DNA of 64,000 nt. Origin: Bacillus sp. FJAT-45350 (GTDB taxonomy: Bacteria; Bacillota; Bacilli; Bacillales; NISU01). Under the pieces are notes generated by a model that saw nothing but the letters and a program-made list of their open reading frames with translations, did not search any database and was not told the DNA's origin. The position numbers and the translations under genes are program-made. The stretch spans positions 1,434,079-1,498,078 of the forward strand of contig NZ_NISU01000001.1 in NCBI RefSeq assembly GCF_002335805.1, written 5' to 3'. This document shows, piece by piece, positions 44,497 to 53,224 of this stretch. How positions within the stretch are numbered: position 1 is the first letter of the stretch; the number at the start of each line of letters is the position of its first letter.

Positions 44497-45495
44497 TTAT
44501 TGAACCAACCCGTTTTCGGCTAGTTGGTCCCAAGAGTTCCCACCATCATTAGAAATATAAACATGACCGTCAAACGTTGTAAACACGATTTCATTGGGTT
44601 TTTTTGGGTTTTGCGCTAAATACATAACTGCATCTTCTACAAGTTTGGGTAACAAAATTTGCTCTTCCTCACCACTATCAAGAGAATATTTAACAAGTGT
44701 TGGCTCTTGTCCAAATGCACCATACCATAATGTATTATCTGAGAAAAAGACCGATGTTCCTTGTTGGTTTAGAGTTAATAGATTGAAACTCTCGCCACCA
44801 TCCTCTGAGAAAAATATTCCATCGTTTGTCACTGCCGCAACTAAATGTTCATCTGTAGGGTGTGTCGCTAAACTAAAAATGCCACTTCCGAGATTAGATG
44901 CACGAAGCTCTGTCCATGACTCTCCATTGTCTTTTGTAACAAATAACCCAGTGCTAAACTTTGAGTTTGGAAATTCATTAAATACGTACACAATATGACT
45001 TTTAAAACCTACCGCCATTACATGAAAATCACTTTCTCCTTCTAAACCTAGGTCTTCAAGGGTTTGTCCATTATCGAAGCTACGCTTTAACCCTATTGGA
45101 TCTGGCAAGTCTACTCCTACTCCTGGGTGACCACTAGTGTAAAATCCTTTATCTACCGCATTGAAGCCCATATAATCATTATTTTGCCCTATTGTTTGAT
45201 ACCACTGGCCATCTTCATAAACCTTTATCCCAGTATGTGTTGCAAAGAAAATAGCGTCTTGATTCCCTGCATACCCTAAACCGTGTAGGTGGTCTAGTTT
45301 ACCTTCGAATGGTTCATAAAAACTATTCGAGGCGATAGTTGAATGATCATCACTTTCAAATGTACTTTCTTCTACTACTTCCTCAGTAGCAACTTCTTCT
45401 TGGGTTAATTCAGCCTCCTCAACTACTTCACCATCACCACAGGCCGCTAAAATAAGTGCCATTGACACTACTGAATATAGTACTTTCTTTTTCAA
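44497..45495 (-). CDS. F510_1955-type BNR beta-propeller lipoprotein
   Basis: 332 residues. Lipobox ILAAC (Cys about 19), then an acidic linker of Glu/Thr repeats. The body is a beta-propeller with Asp-box style repeats: LDHLHGLGYAGNQDAIFFAT, RSFDNGQTLEDLG, VTKDNGESWTEL, SEDGGESFNLL and NDGGNSWDQL. Such proteins are annotated as glycosylhydrolase-like or sortilin-like but no enzyme activity is established. Next to CcdA-like and TlpA-like genes it probably belongs to an extracytoplasmic copper/thiol cluster. ATG at 45495. Confidence 0.8.
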   Translation of the reverse strand: MKKKVLYSVVSMALILAACGDGEVVEEAELTQEEVATEEVVEESTFESDDHSTIASNSFYEPFEGKLDHLHGLGYAGNQDAIFFATHTGIKVYEDGQWYQTIGQNNDYMGFNAVDKGFYTSGHPGVGVDLPDPIGLKRSFDNGQTLEDLGLEGESDFHVMAVGFKSHIVYVFNEFPNSKFSTGLFVTKDNGESWTELRASNLGSGIFSLATHPTDEHLVAAVTNDGIFFSEDGGESFNLLTLNQQGTSVFFSDNTLWYGAFGQEPTLVKYSLDSGEEEQILLPKLVEDAVMYLAQNPKKPNEIVFTTFDGHVYISNDGGNSWDQLAENGLVQ

Positions 45496-45553
45496 AACAA
45501 TAACCTCCTAAAATGCCTACTTATTTCGTTATACTTTTCGATTTTTTTATACC

Positions 45554-46294
45554 TTATAGTCCCCAATAGGTAATTGTATCTAAGATACCTATGAAAATAA
45601 TAAGTGCCCCTGCAAAGCGTTGAATCCATAGGCCGATATTACGTCCTCTTTTCATAAATTTGCCGCTTAAGCCAAAGGTCCAAATTAAATACATTGCTAT
45701 AAATAATGGAATCGAGGTACCAAGAGAAAATATAGCAGGAAGTACAGCACCATATGGTGTACTTAATACAAGAGGCATTAATAAAAAGAAAAATAATGAA
45801 AACATCGTCGGACAAAACCCAAGAGAAAGGCTACTTCCTAATAGAAATGCGCCCCACTTCCCTTTTAACTTTTCATGATATCCCTTCTGTCTTAGTCCTA
45901 ATGTCCATTTCCATGTAATAACACCAAGTAAATAAAGTCCAATAATAATCAAGATTGGACCAAATAACTTTCGGAACAAAGGTAGGTAACCAGTTAGTTC
46001 ACGCTGAAATTCAGATCCTAATAACCAAACTATAAAACCTAGACTAGAAAAAACAACTATTTTTCCAAGCTGAAAAAAGATAACCTCTACCCAAGGAATC
46101 GATTTCTGTAGAGAACGATTTCCATAAAGGGTAATCGCACCAATATTACCTGTGAATTGACAAGGTGCAGCAGCTGCGATAACACCAAGTATTAGTGCTG
46201 ATAGTAACGGTATATTGGTTCCGTTAGAGAGATCTATCAACGGTTGATAGAATAATTGACTAATTGAATTAAACAGTTCATACATAACATTCAC
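45554..46294 (-). CDS. CcdA/DsbD-like thiol-reductant transporter
   Basis: 246 residues with about six membrane helices. It has paired membrane Cys in ALILGVIAAAAPCQFTGNIG and SLGFCPTMFSLF, as in CcdA and DsbD transmembrane domains, which carry reducing equivalents from cytoplasmic thioredoxin outward. It lies eight bases after the TlpA-like gene, which is the natural acceptor. Unlike standard CcdA the first motif is APCQFTG, with the Pro-Cys conserved. Confidence 0.82.
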   Translation of the reverse strand: MNVMYELFNSISQLFYQPLIDLSNGTNIPLLSALILGVIAAAAPCQFTGNIGAITLYGNRSLQKSIPWVEVIFFQLGKIVVFSSLGFIVWLLGSEFQRELTGYLPLFRKLFGPILIIIGLYLLGVITWKWTLGLRQKGYHEKLKGKWGAFLLGSSLSLGFCPTMFSLFFFLLMPLVLSTPYGAVLPAIFSLGTSIPLFIAMYLIWTFGLSGKFMKRGRNIGLWIQRFAGALIIFIGILDTITYWGL

Positions 46295-46302
46295 CCACTA
46301 AC

Positions 46303-46833
46303 TTAATAAGGCTTAATACTTTCCATGTAACTAATGACCCTTTCCCCACTTTTACCACCAGGGATGATATCTTTTACTATTCCATGCTTATCAATAAGAA
46401 CCGTCGTAGGTAAATGAACAACACCATAGTCCCCTAATACATTTCTATCATGATCAATAACAGTAGTAAAACTTAGATCATGTTTTTCAATAAATGATTT
46501 TACCGATTCTTCTCGTTCACCTATATTCACACCTATCACTTCTATACCCTGTTCTTTATAAGCCTGATATTGTTCTTCTACTATAGGCATATTTCTTTCA
46601 CAAATTGCACAAAATGTACTCCAGAAGGTTAAATAAACTCCTTTTCCTTCAAAATCAGCTAATTCTACTGTGTTTCCATTTGTATCGATTACTATAAAAT
46701 CCGGTGCAACGGCACCGATTCGTATTGGCTCACTGTTATAATCTGAAGAAAAATTTGTGTAAAAGGTATACCCAAGTGCTATGATTAATAGAAAAAGCAC
46801 TGAAATTCGTACATATAGTCGATTTTTTTCCAC
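46303..46833 (-). CDS. TlpA/ResA-like membrane-anchored thioredoxin
   Basis: 176 residues. One N-terminal membrane helix (VRISVLFLLIIALGYTFY), then a redoxin domain IRIGAVAPDFIVIDTNGNTV, active site FWSTFCAICERNMP (CAIC) and the cis-Pro in HLPTTVLIDKHG. Reduces disulfides outside the membrane, presumably fed by the CcdA-like protein that follows it. GTG at 46833 is preferred, GGGGGG lying four bases before; a GTG at 46851 is the alternative. Confidence 0.85.
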   Translation of the reverse strand: MEKNRLYVRISVLFLLIIALGYTFYTNFSSDYNSEPIRIGAVAPDFIVIDTNGNTVELADFEGKGVYLTFWSTFCAICERNMPIVEEQYQAYKEQGIEVIGVNIGEREESVKSFIEKHDLSFTTVIDHDRNVLGDYGVVHLPTTVLIDKHGIVKDIIPGGKSGERVISYMESIKPY

Positions 46834-47000
46834 ACTGCCCCCCTGTGACACATTTATTTGGCTGATTAACTCATTTTACAATGAAAATATGAAGAAAGTA
46901 TGAAGAAAGAAAAGAAAATATCAAGTGGATATCCTAATTGTTACGGGTTCAGTGTTAAACAGATATTAGTTAAGAATAATGTAGGGGAGGCAACTTTTTG

Positions 47001-48233
47001 ATGCGAATAATTGCTACTATCTTATTAATGATGCTGACTTTACTTCCAACCGCTACAGCAGCTGAGAATATAAAAGCAAGCTTTATACGCGACGGAAATA
47101 TGTGGCTTTATGTAAATGATAAGGAAAAACAAATAACAGATAGCGGAAAAGTTTTTGGAATCCCAAAGTGGTCACATGATGGAAACTGGATTCTATACCA
47201 AAAGCATTCTCCTACCAAGCGTCCAGGGATACCAGAACAGAGCGAGATTTGGGCATATGAATTAGAAACAGGAAAAACTAAGAAAATTTTTTATGATGGA
47301 GATTCACCAAAATGGGCTCCCAATAAAAATGTCATCGCGTATCTGGATAGAGGCATATTAGACATTTCCGATTTGAAGCGATTTTATAACATAGCAACAG
47401 GTGTAAATAGTTATACATGGTTCCCGGATGGCAAAGGCTTTCTTTTAGCAACTTCAGGAGATTTAAAGCCAGATGGCTGGTCAAGTGCTATTCTTTATAC
47501 AAAAAAAGTTAACAATAATTATGAGGACATTCATTTATTTGGAGATGTAGATGAACTTTTTACACTACCGAAAGAAGTTGGCATACACGGCAAAAGCGTG
47601 ATTGCTGTATCTGCAAGCGACTTTACATTTTCCCCTAGTAAAGACTGGATTTCGTTTATCGTTTCACCGACAGCTTCTTGGTCAATGGATAGCAATATGC
47701 TTTGTGTGATATCTAAGGATGGCAAAAAATTCGAAGTGTTAGATGAAATTATTTTTGGAGTAGGTACACCGAAATGGGCACCTTCCCTTGATACAATTGC
47801 ATATATTGCAGGTGGTGGTAGAATTATATTCGGCTTTAAAAATAAAGATTTAAAAGTGCGTGAAATGCCCGTTTCGAATTCATACACGCCCGCTAATTAT
47901 ATGGAGCTTGATTTTGATTGGATAACAGATAATGAAATTGTTACCTCAAGAGCAGAGGAACGAGAATGGTCGAACGATTTCAACAAACATCCCTTACCGT
48001 CTCTTTACTCAATTGAAGTCGAAACAAATAAACAAGCAGAGATTACTCAACCTCCTAAAGGATATGGTGATTATAATCCGCAGTATGTGAAATCAATCAA
48101 TAAACTTGTTTGGCATAGAGGAACATCAATTACCGACCCAAATCGAACACTTTGGATTGCCAATACTGACGGTTCAAATGCAAAAGAGTGGCTCCAAAAT
48201 GTAGATAGCATTGAATTTTATAGCAAGAGTTAA
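47001..48233 (+). CDS. Secreted TolB-like beta-propeller protein
   Basis: 410 residues. Sec signal peptide with a cleavage site near TATAAENIKA. Repeated WSHDGNWILYQKH, KWAPNKNVIAYLD, WFPDGKGFLLAT, FSPSKDWISFIV and KWAPSLDTIAYIAG units are TolB/DPP-type propeller blades. Function unknown; Bacillus homologues are secreted or cell-surface proteins. The ATG at 47001 or the TTG at 46998 could start; GGGGAGG (46984-46990) fits either. Single gene with a strong terminator. Confidence 0.8.
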   Translation: MRIIATILLMMLTLLPTATAAENIKASFIRDGNMWLYVNDKEKQITDSGKVFGIPKWSHDGNWILYQKHSPTKRPGIPEQSEIWAYELETGKTKKIFYDGDSPKWAPNKNVIAYLDRGILDISDLKRFYNIATGVNSYTWFPDGKGFLLATSGDLKPDGWSSAILYTKKVNNNYEDIHLFGDVDELFTLPKEVGIHGKSVIAVSASDFTFSPSKDWISFIVSPTASWSMDSNMLCVISKDGKKFEVLDEIIFGVGTPKWAPSLDTIAYIAGGGRIIFGFKNKDLKVREMPVSNSYTPANYMELDFDWITDNEIVTSRAEEREWSNDFNKHPLPSLYSIEVETNKQAEITQPPKGYGDYNPQYVKSINKLVWHRGTSITDPNRTLWIANTDGSNAKEWLQNVDSIEFYSKS

Positions 48234-48292
48234 TCCTCAACTCCATCCAAATTTAATAAAAAGTTAAACGAAATATTGATTTAAAAACGAAT

Positions 48293-48330
48293 AAAGCGTA
48301 CCAATTACTATCCTAATTGATACGCTTTTT
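48293..48330 (+). terminator. Terminator of the TolB-like gene
   Basis: AAAGCGTACCAATTA and TAATTGATACGCTTTTT form a stem with one G-T pair and a six-base loop. Confidence 0.85.
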
Positions 48331-48392
48331 CTAATGTTTTTTGTTGTTTACCTTCCCGGCGTCTTAATTAGCAACTCTCTTCTATAAGTCTA

Positions 48393-48620
48393 TTACCCTT
48401 TTTTAATCCAGAATTTGAACACGCCATCTCCCTCAGTATCCTGTACTAACTCATGGCCACCAGATTTCGCCCACGCTGTTAAATCATTTTTAGCCCCTTT
48501 ATCAGTAGCATGGATTTCTAGGACATCTCCAGACTCTAGTTCTGTCATAGCTTTCTTCGTTCTTACGATTGGCATTGGACAAGCTAAACCTTTTGCGTCT
48601 AATACTTTAGTTGAATTCAT
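48393..48620 (-). CDS. TusA/SirA-family sulfur carrier (YrkI-like)
   Basis: 75 residues with the sulfur-binding Cys in LDAKGLACPMPIVRTKKAM. Accepts persulfide sulfur from rhodanese-type enzymes. Last gene of a series laid out DsrE, TusA-rhodanese, rhodanese-MBL, TusA, the same order as B. subtilis yrkE-yrkF-yrkH-yrkI. The first 20 residues are almost identical to the TusA part of the fusion protein at 49958-50530, which suggests recent duplication. 60 bases after the rhodanese-MBL gene. Confidence 0.92.
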   Translation of the reverse strand: MNSTKVLDAKGLACPMPIVRTKKAMTELESGDVLEIHATDKGAKNDLTAWAKSGGHELVQDTEGDGVFKFWIKKG

Positions 48621-48680
48621 AAAGTATCTCTCCTTTGAGTGTTTAAATAAATTTTTATAATTGAGTATTATTTACCGAAA

Positions 48681-49814
48681 TCAGTCAGTATGATGAACGG
48701 CACAACGGTTTGGACCGATCTCTAATTCTTGCTTTCTTTCGTTATTTGCGACTTCTACACCACGATTAATCATAATAATTTCTTCAAAGTTTGGTGGTTT
48801 AACAGAACTCGCAGACTTTTCAACATCATGTAAAAAGTCTTCTCTTGTTGCATTGAACATCTTTTCATTTCGTTCACGAATGTTTCCTAACGTATCGCCA
48901 ATAAATCCATCAGCATTAATTTCACTATCAAAGTCAGCATAGTGAGCAGGTAATACAATGACATCATCAGCAATTTCAGCTACTTGGTTATAGACTGTGT
49001 CATATAAATCATTTGCCCATTCTCTTACTTTATTGCCTAAGTCTGGACGACCTAGCCCACTAACGAAGATGGTATCACCAGAGAATAATAGCTTTTTATT
49101 AACAAAGAATGATACACTACCAGGTGTGTGACCAGGTGTTTTTACTGCTAAAACTTCTAGTTCTACATTTTTGAAAACAATCTTTTCATGGTCTTCGAAT
49201 GGTTTGAAATCAAAAATCGCACCTTCACTCTTCATTAGGTAGTATGAGCCACCTGTTTGGTCTGCAATCTCTTTGCCTCCAGAAATATGGTCAGCATGTA
49301 AATGGGAATCAACTATATGAGAAATAGTAGCTCCATCTTCTTTTGCAGCATTTATATATTCATATACAAATCGAGCTGGGTCTACAAGTAACGCTTCACC
49401 ATCAGAAACGACCATATAGGATAAGCAACCTTTCCCTACACGAACAAATTGATATACTTTAATGTCTTCATCTTCATATACCTTTGCTTTGTATAAGTGC
49501 TCACTCCAAGATTTCATACCGCCTTTAAGGTAGCTGACATTCTCTCTTTCTTCTGCTATCATTTCAGCAACCATCATCGAAGAACCTTCTTTTGCACAGA
49601 CAACTAAAATCTCTTTGTCCGTTGGGATTCTATCAATGATTTCTTCAACTCCATCAAGTAATTCGAAGTAAGGAACATTCACGTATTCAAAGTTTTCACC
49701 TTCAATTTTCCAATCTGCAAAATCATTTTCAGTACGAACATCTAAAATAAATAGGTTATCTTTGTTTAACACTCTATCAGTCACTTCTTTTGCTAACATT
49801 GCTTTTGCTGTCAT
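48681..49814 (-). CDS. Rhodanese - metallo-beta-lactamase fusion (persulfide dioxygenase-like, YrkH-like)
   Basis: 377 residues. The N-terminal rhodanese (about 1-110) has ILDVRTENDFADWKIEGENF and the active-site loop VVCAKEGSSMMVAEM. The C-terminal MBL domain has the metal motif SHLHADHISGGKE, TPGHTPGSVSFF and SGDTIFVSGLGRPDLG, and VLPAHYADFDSE. Such ETHE1/CstB-like fusions oxidise persulfides from glutathione-type or bacillithiol thiols; the domain order is the reverse of CstB. An ATACC-N6-GGTAT-like site overlaps its ribosome binding site. Confidence 0.9.
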   Translation of the reverse strand: MTAKAMLAKEVTDRVLNKDNLFILDVRTENDFADWKIEGENFEYVNVPYFELLDGVEEIIDRIPTDKEILVVCAKEGSSMMVAEMIAEERENVSYLKGGMKSWSEHLYKAKVYEDEDIKVYQFVRVGKGCLSYMVVSDGEALLVDPARFVYEYINAAKEDGATISHIVDSHLHADHISGGKEIADQTGGSYYLMKSEGAIFDFKPFEDHEKIVFKNVELEVLAVKTPGHTPGSVSFFVNKKLLFSGDTIFVSGLGRPDLGNKVREWANDLYDTVYNQVAEIADDVIVLPAHYADFDSEINADGFIGDTLGNIRERNEKMFNATREDFLHDVEKSASSVKPPNFEEIIMINRGVEVANNERKQELEIGPNRCAVHHTD

Positions 49815-49820
49815 ATCATA

Positions 49821-49836
49821 TTACCTCCATGGGTAT
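49821..49836. promoter_or_regulatory. CsoR/CstR-type operator, copy A
   Basis: TTACCTCCATGGGTAT, nine of ten arm bases match ATACC-N6-GGTAT. It overlaps the ribosome binding site of the rhodanese-MBL gene. Confidence 0.4.
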
Positions 49837-49863
49837 AATTTGTGATAAAAATTTTAGGCCTTA

Positions 49864-49953
49864 TTAAAATGTTAATGACACTTCTGCATCTTTAGCAAAA
49901 TCTAAAAATGTAACAGCGCCACCCACTTCCATTCCATCAACAAATTCTTCTTT
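49864..49953 (-). pseudogene. C-terminal fossil of a DsrE-family gene
   Basis: Between the TusA-rhodanese and rhodanese-MBL genes one minus-strand frame reads KEEFVDGMEVGGAVTFLDFA, then KDAEVSLTF and TAA. This is the C-terminal pattern of DsrE-like sulfurtransferases (compare the intact neighbour, which ends ...DGIEYAGVAAYLADAEDG...). An in-frame TAG lies directly before, so only 29 codons remain. It marks a deleted second DsrE gene in the cluster. Confidence 0.7.
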
Positions 49954-49957
49954 CTAC

Positions 49958-50530
49958 TTATTTTACTGTTTCTTCTGTTTTGCCATTCCACTCACTCATA
50001 CCAGGTACTACGTTCACCACATCTTTGAACCCTTTGGCAGTTAACTGTTGAGCTACTAAATCACTACGAGTTCCTGTTCGACAAATAACATAAATCGTAC
50101 TATCCGTATTTAGTTCAGCTATCTTTTCATCTAGTTCTTCTAATGGAATTGACGTAGAACCTGGAATATGTTTGAAGGCATACTCGGCTTGCTCACGAAC
50201 ATCTAGTAATGTAATAGCGTCACCACTGTCTAACTTTTCTTGTAGTCCTTCATTTGAAATCACGTTTGGATGCTTTGTTTCTACATTTTCTTCACCACTA
50301 GACTTTCTAAGATAATGTTTTAAAAATCCTTCTTCTTCAACAGTTCCAATATATTGATGTCCAGTACTTTCAGACCAAGCCTTTAAATCTGCAGTTGAAC
50401 CTTTATCTGTTGCTTGAATCTCAATTACCTTCCCTGGTTCTAATTCACCCATAGCTTTCTTCGTTCTTACGATTGGCATTGGACAAGCTAACCCTTTTGC
50501 ATCTAATACTACATTTGCTTTAATATTCAT
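49958..50530 (-). CDS. TusA - rhodanese fusion sulfurtransferase (YrkF-like)
   Basis: 190 residues. TusA domain with LDAKGLACPMPIVRTKKAM (residues about 8-26) joined to a rhodanese with ITLLDVREQAEYAFKHIPGS and active-site VICRTGTRSDLVAQQL. It takes sulfur from thiosulfate or persulfide and passes it within the cluster. Same architecture and position as B. subtilis YrkF. GGAGG precedes the ATG. An operator copy lies 32 bases upstream of the start. Confidence 0.92.
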   Translation of the reverse strand: MNIKANVVLDAKGLACPMPIVRTKKAMGELEPGKVIEIQATDKGSTADLKAWSESTGHQYIGTVEEEGFLKHYLRKSSGEENVETKHPNVISNEGLQEKLDSGDAITLLDVREQAEYAFKHIPGSTSIPLEELDEKIAELNTDSTIYVICRTGTRSDLVAQQLTAKGFKDVVNVVPGMSEWNGKTEETVK

Positions 50531-50561
50531 CTTTACAATTCCTCCTAGTAAATTTAGATTT

Positions 50562-50577
50562 ATACCATTATAGGTAT
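50562..50577. promoter_or_regulatory. CsoR/CstR-type operator, copy B
   Basis: ATACCATTATAGGTAT, perfect arms ATACC and GGTAT around six bases, just upstream of the TusA-rhodanese gene. Confidence 0.6.
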
Positions 50578-50605
50578 TTTTATTATGAAAAATTTTTAGC
50601 CGTAA

Positions 50606-51085
50606 TTAGATAAATAGATTTACATTTCCATCTTCAGCATCTGCAAGATACGCTGCGACACCTGCATACTCAATTCCATCAATTAATTCTTCTTTTTGAA
50701 GGCCTAATAGATCCATTGTCATTGTACATGCAACAAGTTTTACACCTTGCTCTTTTGCCATATCAACTAAATCTGGTAAAGGCATCGCATTATGCTTCTT
50801 CATTACATTTTTAATTAGTTTTGGACCCATGCCAGCGAAATGCATTTTTGAAAGACCCATCTTATCAACACCACGTGGCATCATTTTAGCAAACATTTTC
50901 TCAAGGAAACTTTTCTTCAATGGAACATGTTCGTCTTTTCTAAAAGCATTCAATCCCCAAAAAGTTGTGAAAATCGTTACCTCGTGGTCATAAGCAGCAG
51001 CTCCATTTGCAATAATGAAAGCAGCCATTGCCTTGTCGTAATCACCACTAAATAAAATAATTGTGGTCTTCTTTGTCTCTGTCAT
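50606..51085 (-). CDS. DsrE/DsrF-like sulfurtransferase (YrkE-like)
   Basis: 159 residues, DsrE/F/H fold: TIILFSGDYDKAMAAFIIANG, HEVTIFTTFWGLNAFRKDEH, a middle variable part, and LVACTMTMDLLGLQKEELID with the conserved Cys, ending in a hydrophobic VAAYLADAEDGNVNLFI. Carries and transfers sulfane sulfur. First gene of the cluster, 25 bases after an operator copy. The ATG at 51085 follows AGGAGTGAC. Confidence 0.88.
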   Translation of the reverse strand: MTETKKTTIILFSGDYDKAMAAFIIANGAAAYDHEVTIFTTFWGLNAFRKDEHVPLKKSFLEKMFAKMMPRGVDKMGLSKMHFAGMGPKLIKNVMKKHNAMPLPDLVDMAKEQGVKLVACTMTMDLLGLQKEELIDGIEYAGVAAYLADAEDGNVNLFI

Positions 51086-51109
51086 TTACGTCACTCCTCT
51101 AATATTTTA

Positions 51110-51125
51110 ATACCCTTATAGGTAT
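51110..51125. promoter_or_regulatory. CsoR/CstR-type operator, copy C
   Basis: ATACCCTTATAGGTAT, perfect arms around CTTATA, 24 bases upstream of the DsrE start. Confidence 0.65.
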
Positions 51126-51175
51126 ATTTTTTTGTAAAAAAATATGTGGATTAAATTATATTAAACATATCAATT

Positions 51176-51191
51176 ATACCTCTATAGGTAT
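51176..51191. promoter_or_regulatory. CsoR/CstR-type operator, copy D
   Basis: ATACCTCTATAGGTAT, perfect arms around TCTATA, 66 bases from copy C. Both flank the likely promoter of the DsrE-led operon. Confidence 0.65.
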
Positions 51192-51272
51192 AATAACTGA
51201 TAGTAGAAGAATAGTCAACTCGTTATATATATCTTTTATCTCTTTGCACTAGTAAATTTACAGCTTCTTGTA

Positions 51273-51509
51273 TTAAGGTTTCTGTTTCTTCACCTTTCTC
51301 ACTTGGTCCCTTACACATTGTTCTAAATTAGAGCTTACAACGGCATTTGTGTACTGACTGAAGGACTTACTCATGAGTCACTACACGATAAAACAAAGAA
51401 TTCAGGGGTTTGGCCTTTTTTTAGTTCATCGAAGAATGTTGGGTCATGTTCTTTAATTGTTTGGATAAATTCTTCATTCTTTTTTCTTAATTCAAGTTCT
51501 TTCTTTTTC
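51273..51509 (-). pseudogene. Beta-carbonic anhydrase pseudogene
   Basis: Reading minus-strand frames after the SulP stop: KKKELELRKKNEEFIQTIKE, HDPTFFDELKKGQTPEFFVL, SCSDS, a stop (TGA for CGA, Arg), VSPSVSTQMPL, further stops, then in another frame SNLEQCVRDQVRKVKKQKP. This matches beta-carbonic anhydrases with their Zn Cys in SCSDSR; the middle with the HxxC zinc motif is missing. The start codon is also lost. The gene lay directly behind a SulP transporter, the usual bicarbonate-related pairing, so carbonate hydration at this locus has been lost. Confidence 0.8.
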
Positions 51510-51517
51510 CCCTCTCC

Positions 51518-53182
51518 TTACTTTCTGATTGCCTCTAGTGCTTGCTCAATCGATAAATAGTGAATTTGGTTACCGTACTTTTTGTCCCAATCTGCTTTTT
51601 GTAATAAATCCCTTACTGGACCTTTTACGGCAGCAAATAGAAATTCAATATCTATATGCTTAAACGACTGCATTATTTCTTCTAATGAATGTATCGCAAC
51701 AGCGTCAATTGAATTTACACCTGAAAAATCTAAAATAACGTATTTCGTTTGAGGTTTCTCTCCTAATCGCTCGGTGAGCTTATTTTCCAAAAAGGTCATG
51801 TTTGCAAAATAAAGCGATGCATCTATTCGGAAAATCATGACTTCTGGGTCTACTTTTGCCTCAGGATAGCGTTTGATATTTCTAAAAACGTGTTCTTTTT
51901 CTAAATACCCTAACTCCGCAACATGTGGGTAGGCACTTCTCCCAATGAAAACTAGTAAAGAAAAGGCAACACCAACTAAAATTCCTTGCTCAATACCAAT
52001 TGTTAATGTCGCAATGAACGTTATGATCCACGTCCAACCGTCAATTTTTTTTACTTTAAATAGGTGTTTAGCTTCTTTTACATCAATTAAGCTATAAACA
52101 GCTACCATAATAATCGCCGCGAGAACAGCATTTGGAAGGTAATAGAAGAAACCAGTGAAAAATAATAACGTTAAGATAATTAGGACTGCTGTAATCATTG
52201 TTGCGAGTGGTGTTTTAGCACCAGATTGGTAGTTAATTGCTGAACGTGAAAACCCACCAGTAACTGGGTAGCCAGCAAAGAAGGAACCTCCAATATTTGC
52301 AAGCCCTAGACCGACCAATTCTTTATTTGGGACAACTTTATATTTTTCTTTTGTTGCAATTGCCTTTGCCATCGCAATCGACTCCATAAATCCAATAAGA
52401 GAAATAGCTATCGCGATAGGTAATAATGCTAGAAAAGCTTCTAATGTAAATGCGGGTAATGACAACGATGGAAGTCCTTGTGGAACTTCTCCAATAATTT
52501 TCACTCCAGCTTGTTGTAGTTTTAATAAATAAATTGTCAAAATGCTTAATACGACTACGACAAGTGGACCAGGTATTTTTGGTATATATTTCTTAGACAC
52601 AATTAATAGAAGGATACTTCCTAATCCTATTCCGAATGTTATTGGATTGATTTCTGATATTCGGCTTACTGATTCAAGTAATATCTGGAAAACATCTTTA
52701 TCCGCTTCCAAACTCACACCTAGTAAATGTTTTAGCTGACTTAATCCGATAATAATTGCAGCAGCTGATGTGAAGCCACTTATAACAGCATGTGATAGGA
52801 AATTAACTAAGAACCCAAGTCTCAGTGCACCCATTAAAAATTGAATAAGGCCAATCATTAACATCAGCAGTAGTACTAATGAAATGTACTCATCTGTTCC
52901 TGGTTCAGCAATTGTGGACACACCTGCCAAAACTAATAATGAGACCATCGCTACTGGACCTACAGCTAACTGTCGAGAGGTTCCAAATAGTGCATAAATC
53001 AGTAGCGGTATCGTTGATGCATATAATCCAATAACGGGAGGTAGTCCAGCTAACATTGCGTATGCCATCCCTTGAGGAATAAGCATAATCGCAACAATTA
53101 ATCCCGCTGACATATCATCGTTTAAATCTGATTTTTTATAATTTGGAATCCATTCAAAAGCAGGAATAATTTTTTTAAGCAT
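51518..53182 (-). CDS. SulP-family anion transporter with STAS domain
   Basis: 554 residues, SLC26/SulP: about twelve to fourteen membrane helices with AGLIVAIMLIPQGMAYAMLA, GPVAMVSLLVLAG, FAGYPVTGGFSRSAINYQSG, and a C-terminal STAS domain (KTKYVILDFSGVNSIDAVAI region). Imports sulfate or bicarbonate. Its carbonic anhydrase neighbour is a pseudogene and it lies next to sulfur-relay genes under a CstR-type operator, so sulfite/sulfate or thiosulfate-related transport is plausible. Likely CstR-controlled (degenerate site upstream). Confidence 0.9.
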   Translation of the reverse strand: MLKKIIPAFEWIPNYKKSDLNDDMSAGLIVAIMLIPQGMAYAMLAGLPPVIGLYASTIPLLIYALFGTSRQLAVGPVAMVSLLVLAGVSTIAEPGTDEYISLVLLLMLMIGLIQFLMGALRLGFLVNFLSHAVISGFTSAAAIIIGLSQLKHLLGVSLEADKDVFQILLESVSRISEINPITFGIGLGSILLLIVSKKYIPKIPGPLVVVVLSILTIYLLKLQQAGVKIIGEVPQGLPSLSLPAFTLEAFLALLPIAIAISLIGFMESIAMAKAIATKEKYKVVPNKELVGLGLANIGGSFFAGYPVTGGFSRSAINYQSGAKTPLATMITAVLIILTLLFFTGFFYYLPNAVLAAIIMVAVYSLIDVKEAKHLFKVKKIDGWTWIITFIATLTIGIEQGILVGVAFSLLVFIGRSAYPHVAELGYLEKEHVFRNIKRYPEAKVDPEVMIFRIDASLYFANMTFLENKLTERLGEKPQTKYVILDFSGVNSIDAVAIHSLEEIMQSFKHIDIEFLFAAVKGPVRDLLQKADWDKKYGNQIHYLSIEQALEAIRK

Positions 53183-53224
53183 AGTAGTTTTCCTTTCTAA
53201 GAAGTATCAATTTTTATTATACTT

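Noticed and set aside
51181-51272. Minus-strand frame reading KGEETETLIQEAVNLLVQRD
   Set aside because: Open and helical-looking, but it overlaps the end of the carbonic anhydrase fossil in another frame and has no start.
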